A stretch of 64,000 nucleotides of DNA from Istiophorus platypterus (GCA_016859345.1 CM029120.1:4735001-4799000); one strand, 5' to 3'. Counted from the stretch's first letter, positions 46,030 to 58,944 are shown. Numbers and translations: made by a program. The notes: generated by a model not told the origin, from the sequence alone.

Positions 46030-49000
46030 CTCGTTCAACACAGAACGCGCCCTCCGGGTTCTGGGTGGGAGGGCTGAGAATGGGATTTTTTTTTTCAGAT
46101 TAACCTCATAGGAGGGGGCCCTCAGGTCCCCTAATGACCTGGCACTTGCGTTATTTGCCCAGGCAGGTAGAAACCAACTTTTCCACTAATTTCTGACATT
46201 TTATTGACTAAATTATCAATCGATCAGTTATTGATTGGTACAGGTTATGCGGGGCATGGTGTCCAAAACTGGTGGACCAGAGACGCTGTAGACACATTGT
46301 TTTGAACACTGTAACTCAAGAGCAACATATAGTAGAAAATTCATATTTAAATAGATGATCTGATAAGATTTTTTGTTTTCCTTTTTTTGCCTAAATCTCC
46401 ATATGAATAAGGTAAAAGTGATTCTCTTTAAAAGTTTCGTCCGCACCCTTGATGACAAACTACCATTACTGTGAGCATATGTGTTCTTTTGTACCTGACA
46501 TCATTGTGGGACATAGGCCAATCCAGGTGCCTCTTGTTGTTAACATTAGAGATAGAGAGGTTATTATTTAAGAGGGTGCTGGAAACCCTCCAAGAGAGTG
46601 GACATCTCCATTTAATTTTTGGAGCTTAAGAAACTGCCCAAGATTATGCATTACATTTTTGTTTTTTGGTTTTTAACATTACACTAATTGTGCACACACT
46701 TTTGTGCAATGCACCTTCCAATAATTCCATTCAAACTTGACAGGGACAAGAATTAGATGTCATCAAAACTGGATGTTCATCACTCTCAAACAGAAAGCTT
46801 AAAGGCATGATCGCTGATACAGGGAAAGTTTTTTTCTTTTGCCCAAGCCTGACCATAAACACTCCAATACATATAACTGATGTGTGAAATTCCTTTTTAT
46901 ATTCTTCAGACCATTAGGGAATACATTTGCCCTGCCAGATGTTTGAAAACTATGGCTAATTAATCCTGCTCCGCTCAGTAAAACGAATGAAATGTGACAG
47001 ACACCGTCAGTTTTAACCTGCCCAGATTTTTTTCCCCCCAAAAAACAGAGAGAAGAAACCAGGTGATGTAATGTCATGGCTGACCTTCTCAGAGGAACTA
47101 TTTTTGTCTTTGACACAGATACTCAGGTCTGTGGCCAAAGTAGAAAACAGCAGATGCTCCAGCCGTGGGGGGTCAATACAGGGATTTGTCGAATGGATAC
47201 TCCTTCTGTTGCCTTCCTGTGCACATCTAATGGCTGAAGGGAGACTCGAGGGCGAGGCGCCAGGCCTCACAAGCCGGTTTGATGTTGCTGTGGCGAGCAG
47301 ATCCTGATAACGAGGCGCAGTCCTAATTGCCCCGTTCTCAGCAACTGACACTTTGATGGTATAATTCTATTCATAGAACAATTTAAGTTGTGTTTTTGTA
47401 CATTTTCGGCCCATCGTTCACTTTATTTACACTATTTCCTGCATCACTGCGGCACTACTTAAACACGTTATGGTCATACAGGGGAGTGGTCCCCAAACTA
47501 CCCCAGATACCACACAACATGTCTCAAGATAAATCTGAGGGGTCGCAAGTGATTAACAGGATGGGAAAGCAGAAAAAAAAATTTGAGCTGCAACAAGTCA
47601 TGTGGGCTTTTTCAAACCTTCCTCTAATCTCTGATTTCTTTTCTTCAGGATTTCAAAATGATTCAAATAATGCAAGGATTTTTTTTTTACATATGTATAT
47701 ATAGTCTTCAGTTGAAGTGGTCACAGCCAGAAGAGATATGTGACCAGAAATGAGGGATCACTGCTTTGTTTTGAGGGGTCACAAGCCAATAAAGTTTGGA
47801 AGCCCATTCTAACCTTTAGCATCTTATGCTGTTGAACTGGCCAACTGAAAAGAACCTGTTTTGGTTATTTTGCTGGTAAGAACTTCTACGAACCTTATTA
47901 AGAAACATAAAAGGGTGCGTGTGTGATCTCCTGCCCTATGACAGAGATGAAGCTTACATTGCACACAAGGACAGTCACACTGTAATGCATTGACAAAACT
48001 TATTATACAAGGAATGGAGGAAAAATGGCAGAAACACAATTACATTTCAATACAATAAATGACAACTGGACTTGAGAACGTTGGGTTCTGTAGGTGCGTT
48101 TTCGGCTTAGTGGTTTCTTGAGACCTCTGTTGCTTGTTTATGCAGTGTCCCCTTGTTTGATGCTTTGTAATAGTGACTACTTAGACTTTTTCAATAGAGA
48201 CATTACAACATTTTGCAGTGTCTGCCACTGCATCAGTCAGTGTATAAGGGCATCAGACAACCAGGGCCCGGCCTCTTTGTACCCCTAACATTCACGCATT
48301 AAGAGGTAATTTAGTACCTCAATTAAGGCTAATACGCACTATGGCCAGTTTGCTAGGCACCCCAATTTGAAAATAATTAAGTCTAATACAAGTAATATAC
48401 CCCACTATTGCTGATATATCTTCACTGAGGAGGCTGTATGTTGTGGTGCTGTTGAATAATATTACGTTGTACTAATAGGTGTTAGTAGTGTTTAGTCCAA
48501 CCTCATTGATATAAATGTGGTGGACAAAATATTAGAAACACCTCTCAGTATAATGATATGCAATTCAACAACATCACAAGCCACAGCCTCCAAAATAACA
48601 ATGAATTTCAAACAATGCCTCTGAACATTATAAACTTCATTACCGAAGGATTTACTGCAGGGCTATTTTATTAGACTGCATTTGTTTTAGAAGGATGTGC
48701 CTAATAAACTGAAGACTGAGTGAATATGTTGCTGAGTGATGGTCAATAAAAAAAAAAAAACCTCCCTTGTAAAGCAGAAAATACAGCCTCAATAGCTTGC
48801 AAATCTTTATTTTATGGGTCAATAATGTCTGAGTAGTTTCCTGGGAAATTTCCCGGAAAGAACTTTTCAATTATGGAGGACACTAATTATGGAGGAAACA
48901 ACATTTTTTGAAAGTGAAGCTCCATTTAGACCAAAGTAAATCATCATTCATTATTAATTTAGTACTGAATTTGAACTGCTTGTTTTCCTCACAACAAATT

Positions 49001-49300
49001 TGATGTTTTTTTGCACAGTTACCTGCACACTAACTAAAACAGAATCTAGATTACACTAGAAATGAACTGGAATAAATCCAGTGGAACTGCACCAATCACC
49101 TTTGCTCTATAATTAGAGACAAATGACATCATTCCTTCCAGGAAAAAAAAAATATTTGAAAATGATTTTGATATTATAGACCCACAAAATAAAATTTTAC
49201 CAAACACTCAAGCTGAATGCAAACCCAATATCATGTATTGGGTTTTGGTTAAGTATTCACAGAATTTATGCTGTAAAGTCATGTGCCCCCCCCCTCTTTG
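46030..49300. other. Gene-poor region upstream of mtarc1, with repeats and possible conserved non-coding sequence
   Basis: Short repeat pieces occur near 46170-46240. A dispersed repeat lies near 47480-47810 (GAGTGGTCCCCAAACTACCC, ATAAATCTGAGGGGTCGCAAG, TGAGGGGTCACAAGCC). Between 46880 and 47350 the sequence is GC-richer, unique and rich in homeodomain-like sites (GGCTAATTAATCCTGCTCC). No open frame of interest and no RNA gene is visible. Confidence 0.4.
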
Positions 49301-49399
49301 TTCTACCACATAACAATGAGGAGTCGGATATAACAATTATACATTCGGTCACAAACGATGACATAACGATGCACCGGCACACTTTAGCTCGTGACTCAC

Positions 49400-49500
49400 C
49401 TGCTGTAGGTTGTCCGGAACTGGACCTCAGTCAGAATTCCCCCGGGGGGAAACCATCTGGACCGAACGGCCGTTTCTATACATTCAGCACATGTAGATAA
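49400..49500 (-). other. Exon-like segment with strong donor, minus strand
   Basis: On the minus strand a GC-rich unique segment ends ACCTACAGCAG followed by GTGAGTCAC (donor at 49399). It has no long open frame. Position and strand would suit an upstream non-coding first exon of mtarc1 or of a separate non-coding transcript. There is no supporting evidence beyond the donor and local composition. Confidence 0.2.
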
Positions 49501-50269
49501 ACAGCACCGAGGTGGTAGAGTCACATGACCACAGCTTATTTGAGAAATTCATTTCATAACTTTTCTCTTTGAATTATAAATCATTTAACCCCTCAGTAAA
49601 ACTGAAGAACAGTCAGAGATTTGGATAAAAGATCCATGTTTTTAATGTTTTATGTGTGTGTGCTTTTTATACTTGGGGGGGGGGGTACAATATTGTTTTG
49701 AAGTAGATGTTATGTGCTTGATTTATCCTGCCATAGTCTCAACTCTACACACATCCCCGTGGCAAGTTATGATTAGAAAAATGTTCTTGCAATCATTTTC
49801 AAGTACTCTTTGAGTGTTCAAGTACAACATAAGTACTAAACAGATAGGCCTGTTTATGCTAGTGCAACGTAAAACTAATACAGTACTTGCATAAAATATA
49901 CATTTGTTGATTTTTCCTATAATTATAAAGCAAGTTATGTACAGGTTAAAAAAGAGGAGATCTGTTTCCAAACAGGTACCAGACCTACATCAAGTAGCAT
50001 TTGCAAGTAGTTATTGACACTTGATTTTGTGTCCATGTTGTGTCACACAGGTGGGATTTGACCCCACAAGGCAGAACAATAAACGGCAGAGAGTTGTGAG
50101 GAAAAAAAATAAAAAATCCACCTTCAGGTATTCAGAATATCACCAATCTGTGATGTTCCTATTTATTTTGAGAGTGATACTGAAATAAAATCTTACAATT
50201 AGTTCTCCAGTGGCCTTTTTCCCGTCATCCTGACTCATGTATTGTTTCCTCAGGTGGTGACGGAGGTGG

Positions 50270-50945
50270 TGCATAGTAAAGACTTTTTATTTTTGATACA
50301 TCAAGTACATTTTGCTGATAATGTTTCTGTACTTTTACCTAAGTAAGATTTTGAAGGCAGGACTTTTACTTCTAATGAAGTACTTTAACATTTTGGTGAT
50401 GTCACTTAACTCTAGTAAAGGATCTAAGTATTTCTAACACCACTGGGGGGGGGGTGAGTTCCAACATTTCCCAGAATGCCTTTCAACAAGCCAAATAGAA
50501 AAGGTATGAACTGACCTTGCTGCAATTCGCTGCTGGTTGATGGAGATACTGACAAAAGACCAGGAGATTATCAAGTCAGGAAAGTGATTAGTCATTTCCT
50601 TAATGAGCTGACTGATGGAAAATTAATACATTAATCAGCTATTTTGATTATTGATTAATAGTTTTAATAATTCTTTTTTTTAACAAAAATGCCAAATATT
50701 TACTAATTTCAGTGTCTCAAATGGGACAATTTGCTATTGTCCTTAGTTACATATGCTAGTAAACTGAGATTCTTTGGGTTTTAGACTGCTGACTGAATAA
50801 AACACATTGGGCTGTCAGAAATATAATGATAATTATTCATGCTATTCTGACATTTTATGGACAAAATAGATAATCAGTTGATTAAGAAATTATATTTGGC
50901 AGATTACTCGATAATGAAAATAATTGTTACTTGCAGCCATAGCAG
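50270..50945 (+). repeat. Two dispersed repeats in the mtarc1-kcnk3 interval
   Basis: 50270-50445 belongs to the family ending TAGTAAAGGATCTAAGTATT then TCTAACACCACTGG (compare 17215-17879). 50595-50945 is a copy of the AATTAAT...GCAAAAATGCCAAA family, ending ATAATTGTTACTTGCAGCC (compare 42955-43260). Confidence 0.6.
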
Positions 50946-51749
50946 TGGATTTTGGACACAGACGACTTGTGGCTGTATTGCATTCTAATCTACTGAGGCA
51001 ACTAATTCTGCTTCTTCTTGTTTCAAAATAAATCAAGTCCCTGTCAATCAAAGAGCAAACAGTCCCTTCCTTTTTCCATTTAACGCAAAAACCTGCCATT
51101 ATTAAGAGAGTTTTAAATAAACCAAACGTCTTTGGGGATTAAAACCGTGTTTGTTGTAGCTGCCAGAAATAAACTTAATGTGACATCACATTGTGTTGCC
51201 TACAGGACACAAAACACACCACACTGAAATAGGCCCAGAAATACAAGGGATAGTATCTGAGGGTGCTTTTCTTTACTTTTCCATCAATGACACAGACCCA
51301 GGCTATTGTGGCATAATTGTCTGTGACTGACAACCAGCCCATTACCCATTGTCCAAACACAGATAACCCCTTCCCATCCGCCAGTGCAGAGAGCTACTAA
51401 AATGAGTTTTCATCTGCTGTTTGATCCAGATGTGACCCGGACAGCTCTGCACACTTCACGTCTGGCTCCTTTTGTTTAATTTTTAATAAGCTCTTTGAAG
51501 CCTCACAGTCCCTCAGGTCAAATAGAGCAGGGTGGAGAGAAATTTAGTAGAGTCACTGGCCAAACATGTCTTTGATAGAAAATCTGTATCTATTGTATGT
51601 TTATTTAATTTGATTTTTTTTTTGTTCAAATTCATAATTAAGTTGTTCTGTTTTCTGCTGCTGTTGACAAGGAACTTAATGTTAAGAGGTGACAGCCAGG
51701 GAGATTGACACTTCGCTTTAGACATTTTTTTTTAATTTGGTTCTTTTTT

Positions 51750-52735
51750 TTCCATTTCTTCTTGCCAAGAGATGGATGAGAAGACCAATACCACGCTCAT
51801 GTTTGTGTCTTATGTGTGGCACTGGGGGAGGCAGCTAAGTTAAGCTTGGCATAAAGACTGGAGACAGGTAGCTAGGCTCTGTCCAGAGTTCGAGAATCCG
51901 CTTCCCAGCACCTCAAGAGCTCAGTAATGAACGTTTTTCTGTTTAAATGCATACACAAACAGGAATCTAACAGCGACAATTTGTGGTTTTATGGGGCGTT
52001 AACGTGGTCGATCTGTCTCATAACAAACAACGGCATCCATCTGAGAAAAGCGCCTCTGTTGGCATCTGGTAGTTACAGCACTGTACAACAATGCCCCTGT
52101 TTTTACTCTAAATATGAAGCTACAACCAGCAGTCAGTCGGTCAGTTATCTGAGCGTAGTTTAGCGTAGCTTAGCATAAAGGCTGGAAACAAGCAGAGGGG
52201 TTTTTTTTCTGGCCATGCTTTTTTAATCCAAAGTTAAACCCTTGCAATGTGTGGTCATCCTTACCCACCCGGCACATCTAAACCCCCCTAATTCACATAT
52301 TATATCTTGTTTGTTTGATCCATTTATTATTTTTATTATTTTTTATTTTTTTTTTTATTACTATTTATTGTTTCTTGTCCTGGCCCAAGACTTTCGCATC
52401 TTCTTGTTTTTACACTTCATTTGCGTATTGGGTTGTATGGATTAAACAAACAATATGGTAAATTATTGGTCTTTAGAGATGCTAGCAGGCATTTTTTTTT
52501 CTTACATTCAGACAGAGCCCTGCTGGCTGTTTCCCTCTGTTAAGTCTTTATGCAAAGCTAAGCTGACCAGCTGCTGGTTGTAGCTTCAGTCTTTATGCTA
52601 AGACAGGCTAACCAGCTCCTGGCTCCAGTCCACACAGACATAAGGGCGGTATCAATCTTCTTATCTAACTCATGGAAAGAAAACAGAACAAGCGTATTTT
52701 CCAATGTTTAACTGTTCCTTTAATGATAACTCTAC
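51750..52735. repeat. Large foldback (inverted-repeat) element
   Basis: The left arm (about 51760-51900) reads GATGAGAAGACCAATACCACGC, TAAGCTTGGCATAAAGACTGG and GGCTCTGTCCAGAG. The right arm (about 52490-52735) reads the complement in reverse order: AGACAGAGCC, TTATGCAAAGCTAAGC, GCGGTATCAATCTTCTTATC and AACTGTTCCTTTAAT. A partial internal repeat of the left-arm phrases occurs at 52110-52210. This is a non-autonomous percomorph foldback family; a fragment is at 36905-37065. Confidence 0.65.
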
Positions 52736-53611
52736 CTCACATGTGCCTTATTAGTTAGAGTGTATATCTGCTCTGGTTCCTGAAGGACTGATTAAAAGAA
52801 GAAAAAAAAGCATTACATTGGAAACTTGTTGAAGCAGACCAGTACCAGCTCTGGACTGACTTCTGGACTCAACACTGCCAAACAGAGACTAATGTGACCG
52901 ACCAGCAGCTAAGGGGGGTGGATGACAAAGTAACAGAAACACCATTACAGCACTGTAACCCTGCAGCAAGTATCAGGCTGGTGTAGCTCATTGTGTTCAG
53001 GTTCCGCTGAGAGTTGTTGATTTAGCCCGTTGGTCATTTTTACGGTGGCTCTTTGGAAGTGTTGTTAAACAAACCCAGTTAAGTGTGTTTCAATCAGTAC
53101 TGCTGAGTGTCTACTTGTCATTGCTGTGCTTTGCTGCTAATGCAGTTTTACCATGTTTGGAATATGATATTGTGGGTTGTTTTTTTGGGTTGAACTTTTT
53201 TCCACTTGTGACGTTACATAACTCAGAAGTGTCTGTGACTGATGCACCAGCGATTTGGGCAGAGAGCCCCGAAACTCACAACAACAGAGGCAACTGCACA
53301 TGTGAGTCATATAGAGTTATCAGTATGTGTCAGCTTTAATGATGTTCTGACACCAACAATTTGTTTAAGTACATTTTTAGGGCATTTAATATGAGGCCAG
53401 GAATGTTGTCTGAATTGGTGCCGCATCAGTCTGCAAACACTATGGTGGCAAATGTCTAAAAACCATCGAGACATCGAGGCACAGGAAAAAAAACTCTAGA
53501 AATTACAACTTACAACAAATCCTTCAGTTGGATTGACATCTGTGATAATTAACAGAAACAAAAAAGTGGAACTCACTGCAGAGCTGCGCAAGATGTTTTG
53601 GTTATTTTGTT

Positions 53612-53794
53612 TTGCCACTTTTATCGCGCCACTGCTCATTCTGCCCGACCTCTGCAGCAGGCCGCTCCGCTCCCAGCTATGAGCTGCGTACGCGTCGCAC
53701 CAGGATCGGCGTCGTTCATGTGCTCGTGTGTGGTGACCCGGGCGACGTCATCCACGCCTACATGTCTCTTCAAAGCACGCGAGACGGGCCCTGA
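53612..53794 (+). other. GC-rich unexplained open frame
   Basis: In an AT-rich setting, about 180 bp is GC-rich with many CG dinucleotides. One plus-strand frame reads SYELRTRRTRIGVVHVLVC then GDPGDVIHAYMSLQS before a stop at 53792-53794. There is no ATG start close by, and the residues look more protein-like than random. I do not recognise a family. It could be a decayed or isolated exon, or a small CpG-rich regulatory island. Confidence 0.25.
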
Positions 53795-54047
53795 ATAAGA
53801 CCTCAAGTCAGAACATTGGATTGCTGTGCTTTCTCAAATACATATTTGAGTAAGACTTTGCTGTTTGCGGTGCCATATGGGTTTTTTCCCACATTGGTCT
53901 CCTGCTGTTGGTTCCCTGGGATTATAGCACCACAGATATCTACTTTCAGTCATGTATTTGTCTGTGAGAGGAGCACCAGGTTTTCTGGTGTCCCCTTGGC
54001 AGTATAGGCGCATTGTGCTGTGCTGAAATCTGTTGTACGGAGAAGGC

Positions 54048-56710
54048 CTAGACAGAGCTGCGTCTCTTGAACACCCTGAACGGAGAGAGAATGTGTAGGC
54101 CCGTTGTTATGGAGCTTATGCTCGTGCACTGACGTGGACTGCATGCGCAGCCCGTCGTCCCAGGCTCCATGTAGTGAGGGCAGGTACTGTTCTGCTGCAA
54201 GTAGGCGTCGGAGAACGTCAGCTCCTGTGGGATCATGGCGGGTATGGAGCCCTGCAGCTTCTCCTTGCTCCTGTACCACAGGCAGGAGCATATAGTCTGG
54301 AAATGAAGCACCTCTGTGTAGGCACCTTTTAAATCTCTGGCCTTCGTGGTGTCCTCTGCTACAGGCGTGGAGGAGGTGGAGGCTGAGACAGGTATCAGAC
54401 GAGCCACCTCTGCCCGGGACTTGCCGCCGGACATCAGGGCCTTCTGTTTGGCATCCCTCCGCTCGTCCTCGGTGTTCATGGTCAGGAAGCGGAGCACCAC
54501 CAGGTTCAGGAACGCCCCGATCACCGTCAGGCCCATCAGGATGTAAACGAAGCAGAACGCCACGTACCGTGGGTCGTTCTGCAGCGCATCGTCCTTCTGC
54601 AGGGCCACGTAGTCCCCGAAGCCGATGGTGGTGAGCGTGATGAAGCAGTAGTAGAACGCGTGGAGGAAGCTCCATCCCTCGCAGTGGGAGAACGCCATGG
54701 CGCCAATGCACAGTGTGCTCATGCAGGAGAAGAAGCCCACCGTCACCATGTTCGCCATGGAGACCTCGGTCTGACGCATCCCCAGGCACTTCTTGGCTTG
54801 GTGCAGCAGGTACCTGACAAACGTGTTGATCCGCTCGCCCAGGCTCTGGAACATGACCAGGGTGAGGGGGATCCCCAGGAGGGCGTAGAACATGCAGAAC
54901 ACTTTCCCTGAGTCGGTGCTGGGCGCCGCATGACCATAACCTGCATGCGAGAGCACAACGTATTTTTACCCAATATTATCTGAGGCAGTTTCTTATTATC
55001 AATTTATTATTTCAAAAACTGTTGCTTGACTTAAATCCACAGGAAAAAATGACCCCTGACTCCTACTAAATCCTCCCATAATAGAAAACCCAGTCACAAT
55101 GTTCAGCTTTGCCTTAATATTATGACTTGCCAGCTATTTATTTATAACTCCCACATTGTTGTGAGCCGGGATGTTGTAAACACTGGAAATAAACCAGAGA
55201 GGCATGACTTTCTCTGCCTAAATTAGCCTGAAGGGGCCTTATTGTAATGGCAGATAATGAGCCAGCGCCGTATGCTTGTTGTTTTTTGGTAATTTGAGGG
55301 CTTTAGCAACTTAAAAACGGTGTTTTTCAGTTTTTCCTATTCCATTTCCATTTCCATACAATTATACACAAATTACACCTGCTGTTTTTTTAGGAAGATT
55401 TTTTTTGACTCATTATTCTTTTTTTATATTCTTTTTGACTATTTTAATTTAAAAAAGAAAGAAAGAAAGAAAAGAAATTAAGGAATTTAGTCCCACTCCT
55501 GCATTTTATTTATTCATTATTTAACCCTCGATTAAGTGCAAAGCCCTCACTGATATAAAATGTTTCTAAAACTGTTAATTATAATTTCTCTTTGAAGGGT
55601 AGCATTGCAAAGAAAGGCAGCAAAAACAATGCGTTACAGAAAAAACAACATAAGACGGACAACACAGAATATGCCAAAAATCATAAATATATATAAATGC
55701 AATTTCAAAATGATTTCTTAAATAATACTAATACAGTCAAACATAAGATTTCATCCTGGAAACAACCTAATTGGCAACTTGAATTAAAAAAACAGCCATC
55801 TAAAAAACAAACAAAAACTAACAAAAAACTAAAACAATAACTTAGTGAGTGGAGCAGTGTGAAAAAATCCTCAAAACAGCATTTAGACTTTAATACAGGA
55901 CGAGATGTTTGAACAGTTAAGTAGATACAGAAAATTTGAATGTTGAAGCTTTTATTTGTCAAACACAAATAATATGTGCTGTGAAATGCAAGTTTGCAAA
56001 CTGGCATGAGTCTGTGCCGGAAGCAAACTGAGCAGTGATGAATATTGAGAGTAAAAATAATAATCAGAGGGGAAGAACATGTGATATAAAGTAAGTACAT
56101 AAAGTATAAGGTTTATGAAGGTATTGAAATGCATGTATATTGAGCAGGTTTGTTTGACGGCTGTGCAGTATGGAGATATATAGAATGGAAATGAGGTTTT
56201 GTTGTTTATTTTTGTTTTTAAAAAGAACATTTTGTAGACTTTTCTTGGTTTGAAATGAGTATTCCTAAAAGGGGGGGGGGGTCTTGGAGGGTCTCATGTG
56301 GATCCCTGGCTTCAGTATTTCTATAACCCTGGACTGAGCCTCTCTCAGTCATTAGTTCACTGGTCACAGCCTCATGGAAAACACGGTTCGACCATCAGAA
56401 GGTGACAGAAAAGCGACGGCGGCTCACCGATCGTCGTTATCACAGTGATGGCGAAGTAGAAGGACCCGGCGAATTTCCACTGGACGCCCGCCTTGTGCGG
56501 CTTGAGCTGCAGGACGACGTGCTCCAGCTCCTCGAAGTTCTCCTTGGTCAGGTTGTACTTGCGCATGAGCTCGTACCTCCGGGCGTCCAGCCGCCGCTTG
56601 TGGCCCTTCTCCTGCCTGGACTCCAGGGTCTCGAAGACGGCGGCGCCGACCACCAGGTAGGTGAGGATGCTGACGATGAGGGCGAGAGTCCGGGCGTTCT
56701 GTCTCTTCAT
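54048..56710 (-). CDS. kcnk3: Two-pore-domain K+ channel TASK-1 type, 2 coding exons, 391 aa
   Basis: Exons on the minus strand: 56710-56428 and 54940-54048, with the intron splitting the Gly codon of the first selectivity filter as in mammalian TASK genes. These channels carry acid-sensitive background K+ current at the plasma membrane. Visible features: start MKRQNARTLALIV with TM1, a glycosylation site NLT in the extracellular cap, filter 1 TIGYGHA with the pH-sensing His98, filter 2 TIGFGDY with Asp204, the VLRFLTMN motif after TM4, and the C terminus KRRSSV, a 14-3-3-dependent trafficking signal. The cytosolic stretch EVLHFQTICSCLWYRSKEKL and IPQ..TFSD favours KCNK3 over KCNK9 and KCNK15. 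Length is near the human 394. The upstream in-frame extension encoded by a (GA)n tract is not part of the protein. Confidence 0.95.
55180..55290. promoter_or_regulatory. Possible conserved non-coding element in the kcnk3 intron
   Basis: AAATTAGCCTGAAGGGGCCTT followed by ATTGTAATGGCAGATAATGAG is compact, unique, repeat-free and contains homeodomain-like (TAATGG) and GATA-like (CAGATAATG) sites. The call is an inference from composition; only alignment to other fish can test it. Confidence 0.2.
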
Positions 56711-56864
56711 GATAGTTGAAAAGAAAAGAAAAGAAAAGAAAAGGAAGCGGCCCGAAGTGCAGGTTCTGCGCTGAGACTCTCGCTTTCCTGCGACCTTCTC
56801 CTGGCAGACTCCGGACCAGACAGAGGGGACTTTTTTTCTTTTTGGGAAAGATGGAGCCTCTCTT

Positions 56865-56918
<54 letters not shown>

Positions 56919-57300
56919 AGCACCACCCCCACAATCACCGTTGGGTTGCTACTGTATTTGGACTATTTGTCACCGACTTATATTTAGATTCTGCAGAAAA
57001 AGGAAAAAAAAAAGCTTGGGGGTGGTGGTGGTGGTGGTGGTGGTGGGGGGGGGGGCAGCAATTCCCACAGACGCTGTCAGCTTCTTGGAGTAACGGCGCA
57101 AAATCAATGGCTCACCTTTTCTGGCGCTATTACGCACAAACGCACGGACACACACACACACACACACCTTCCAAAATAACCCGTTTCTTCTTCTTCGTCA
57201 GAGGAAGACTCTGCTCCTCGGCAGCGGAGACGGTGGTCGCCCTCAGCCACCCCCCCCCGACCCCAACCCCAACCCCATCAACAAGTAGTAAACGCTGTCA
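56711..57300 (-). promoter_or_regulatory. kcnk3: kcnk3 5' leader and promoter region with simple repeats
   Basis: In transcript sense a (GA)n tract of about 50 bp (plus-strand CT repeat at about 56868-56916) lies about 160-210 bp upstream of the ATG. It is followed by a run of GAAAA units (56719-56742) close to the start. Further upstream are (GGT)n with a G-run (57018-57053) and (CA)n (57150-57168). Sequence between the repeats is GC-rich. No TATA box stands out. Confidence 0.5.
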
Positions 57301-58944
57301 GATAAGACTCTGCGTGTATGATTCATGCGTTAATTCTCCGATAAAATATTGACCCAGCGGCTCTTTAAACAAGACTGGCCCGACTGGCTTCACTAGTTGT
57401 CTAGCAACCTAATGATAACCATCCTGTCAGTGAGTAAACATTTCAAAAGAAAAAAAAGAAAAAGGCCCATCCTCCCTGAGCAGGCTGCAGAGCTGGGGTC
57501 AGCTCAGGTGCAACTTTATGTCACAGCATCCAACAATGTGTCTCACACACATAACATAACAAATCACCCCCCCCAAAGGATTTTTTTCTGTGAAAATGAA
57601 CGAGAATGTATAGTTTCTTTTTTTTTTATTTCAAGGCACAGAAGAGGACAATATTCATGAGCTATCGCACAACTTAAAGTCTAATATCAGTGAGTTGTCA
57701 CTGTCTTTGCCTGAATACACAGCTGGAGGGCTGTGAACGCTGGTTTAAAGGAGCAGTCCACCACACATTTTAGCTCAGTGTATGGCACTACTCAGCATGT
57801 GAGAGCAGCTGGAGAAGGAAGCGTCTTTCTATAAGTGTATGTGTATTGAGTTTAGGAGAGGATCTAATGAAAGAGTTCCATTGTGGGAAATGGAAGATCC
57901 AGTGCTTTTCGAGTTTGATTCATACTGGATATTAGAAATCAGGATATCGCCTTCTCTGCAGCTTCAATTTGGGCTGTTCCTTTTTTGTTGTTGTTAATAC
58001 TAAATGGCTTCTTTAAGAGTGAATCACACTACCTAGAAATGACCAGAAATAACGGAATTCAATATAAATTGAATTCAGACAGGCAGCACTCAAAGTAGAA
58101 GGTATGTTAATAGAAAAAGAAAAAGAAAAACGGTGTTCAAACACATATTCAATGTTTCCATGAAGCAAAAGCAGAAATGCAATGGGGAACAACTTTAAAA
58201 ACCTTCCCCATGTATCCCTGATATAAAAGACCTGCTAATAAAAAAATCATAAAAACAATTATTCTAAAAATTATGTAAGATCATAAGCACATTAAAGCCA
58301 GTTAAGTAACCTGCATTTTTACCTCGACACATGAAAACAGGTGTACAAGGCAGTGGAGCTGAAACTGTTAATGGCTTAAATCAATGACTTACTGACTGAA
58401 AATTAATCATCAACAATTTAGGTAATTGATTAACCATTTTTTTTTCCATTTTCTAGCAAAAATGTCAAACTTTCTCTGGTTTCAGCCTCTGAAAGTTAAA
58501 GATTTGCTGTTTATTTTATATCATTAAAATTTTATTTGTATAATAACAAAACTGAAATAACCTTTTTGATCATTAATGACAATATATATTTTCTTTCTAC
58601 AGTACTACTCACAAAAAAGCTTTGTTTATACAGTATATCCAGATATCTTTAGCCTTATGCAGTGCATTTCAAGATGAAATACATATGGTCATCTAGCATC
58701 ATGTTTAAAGGTGCTAAACAAAGCACTGGAGAGGGATACAAAAAAAAGAAAAACCCAAAACAAAACAGTGTTTTCAAGCAAAAGTTAAACCGATACAACT
58801 CATGGCGGCACAATTACACCCATACTTCTGTTGGCTCTTCAAGATCAGGGTATCAATTACACCACATATTAAATTAAAAGATGGTGACTTGAGAGGGGGG
58901 AGAAATGAGGTATTTTGGTAGAGACTTCAGGTCTCTGGATGTTT
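57300..58944. other. Intergenic region and ezrin 3' UTR
   Basis: No gene is seen. A dispersed repeat copy lies at about 58370-58545 (GAAAATTAATCATCAAC, AGCAAAAATGTCAAACTTTC). The ezrin 3' UTR must occupy the right end, reading leftward from 58944. Several minus-strand AATAAA-like signals occur, so the end is uncertain. Confidence 0.45.

Noticed and set aside
56711..56938. N-terminal extension of the kcnk3 frame with Glu-Arg repeats
   Set aside because: It is the translated (GA)n leader. Family proteins start at MKRQN, which is the ATG at 56710.
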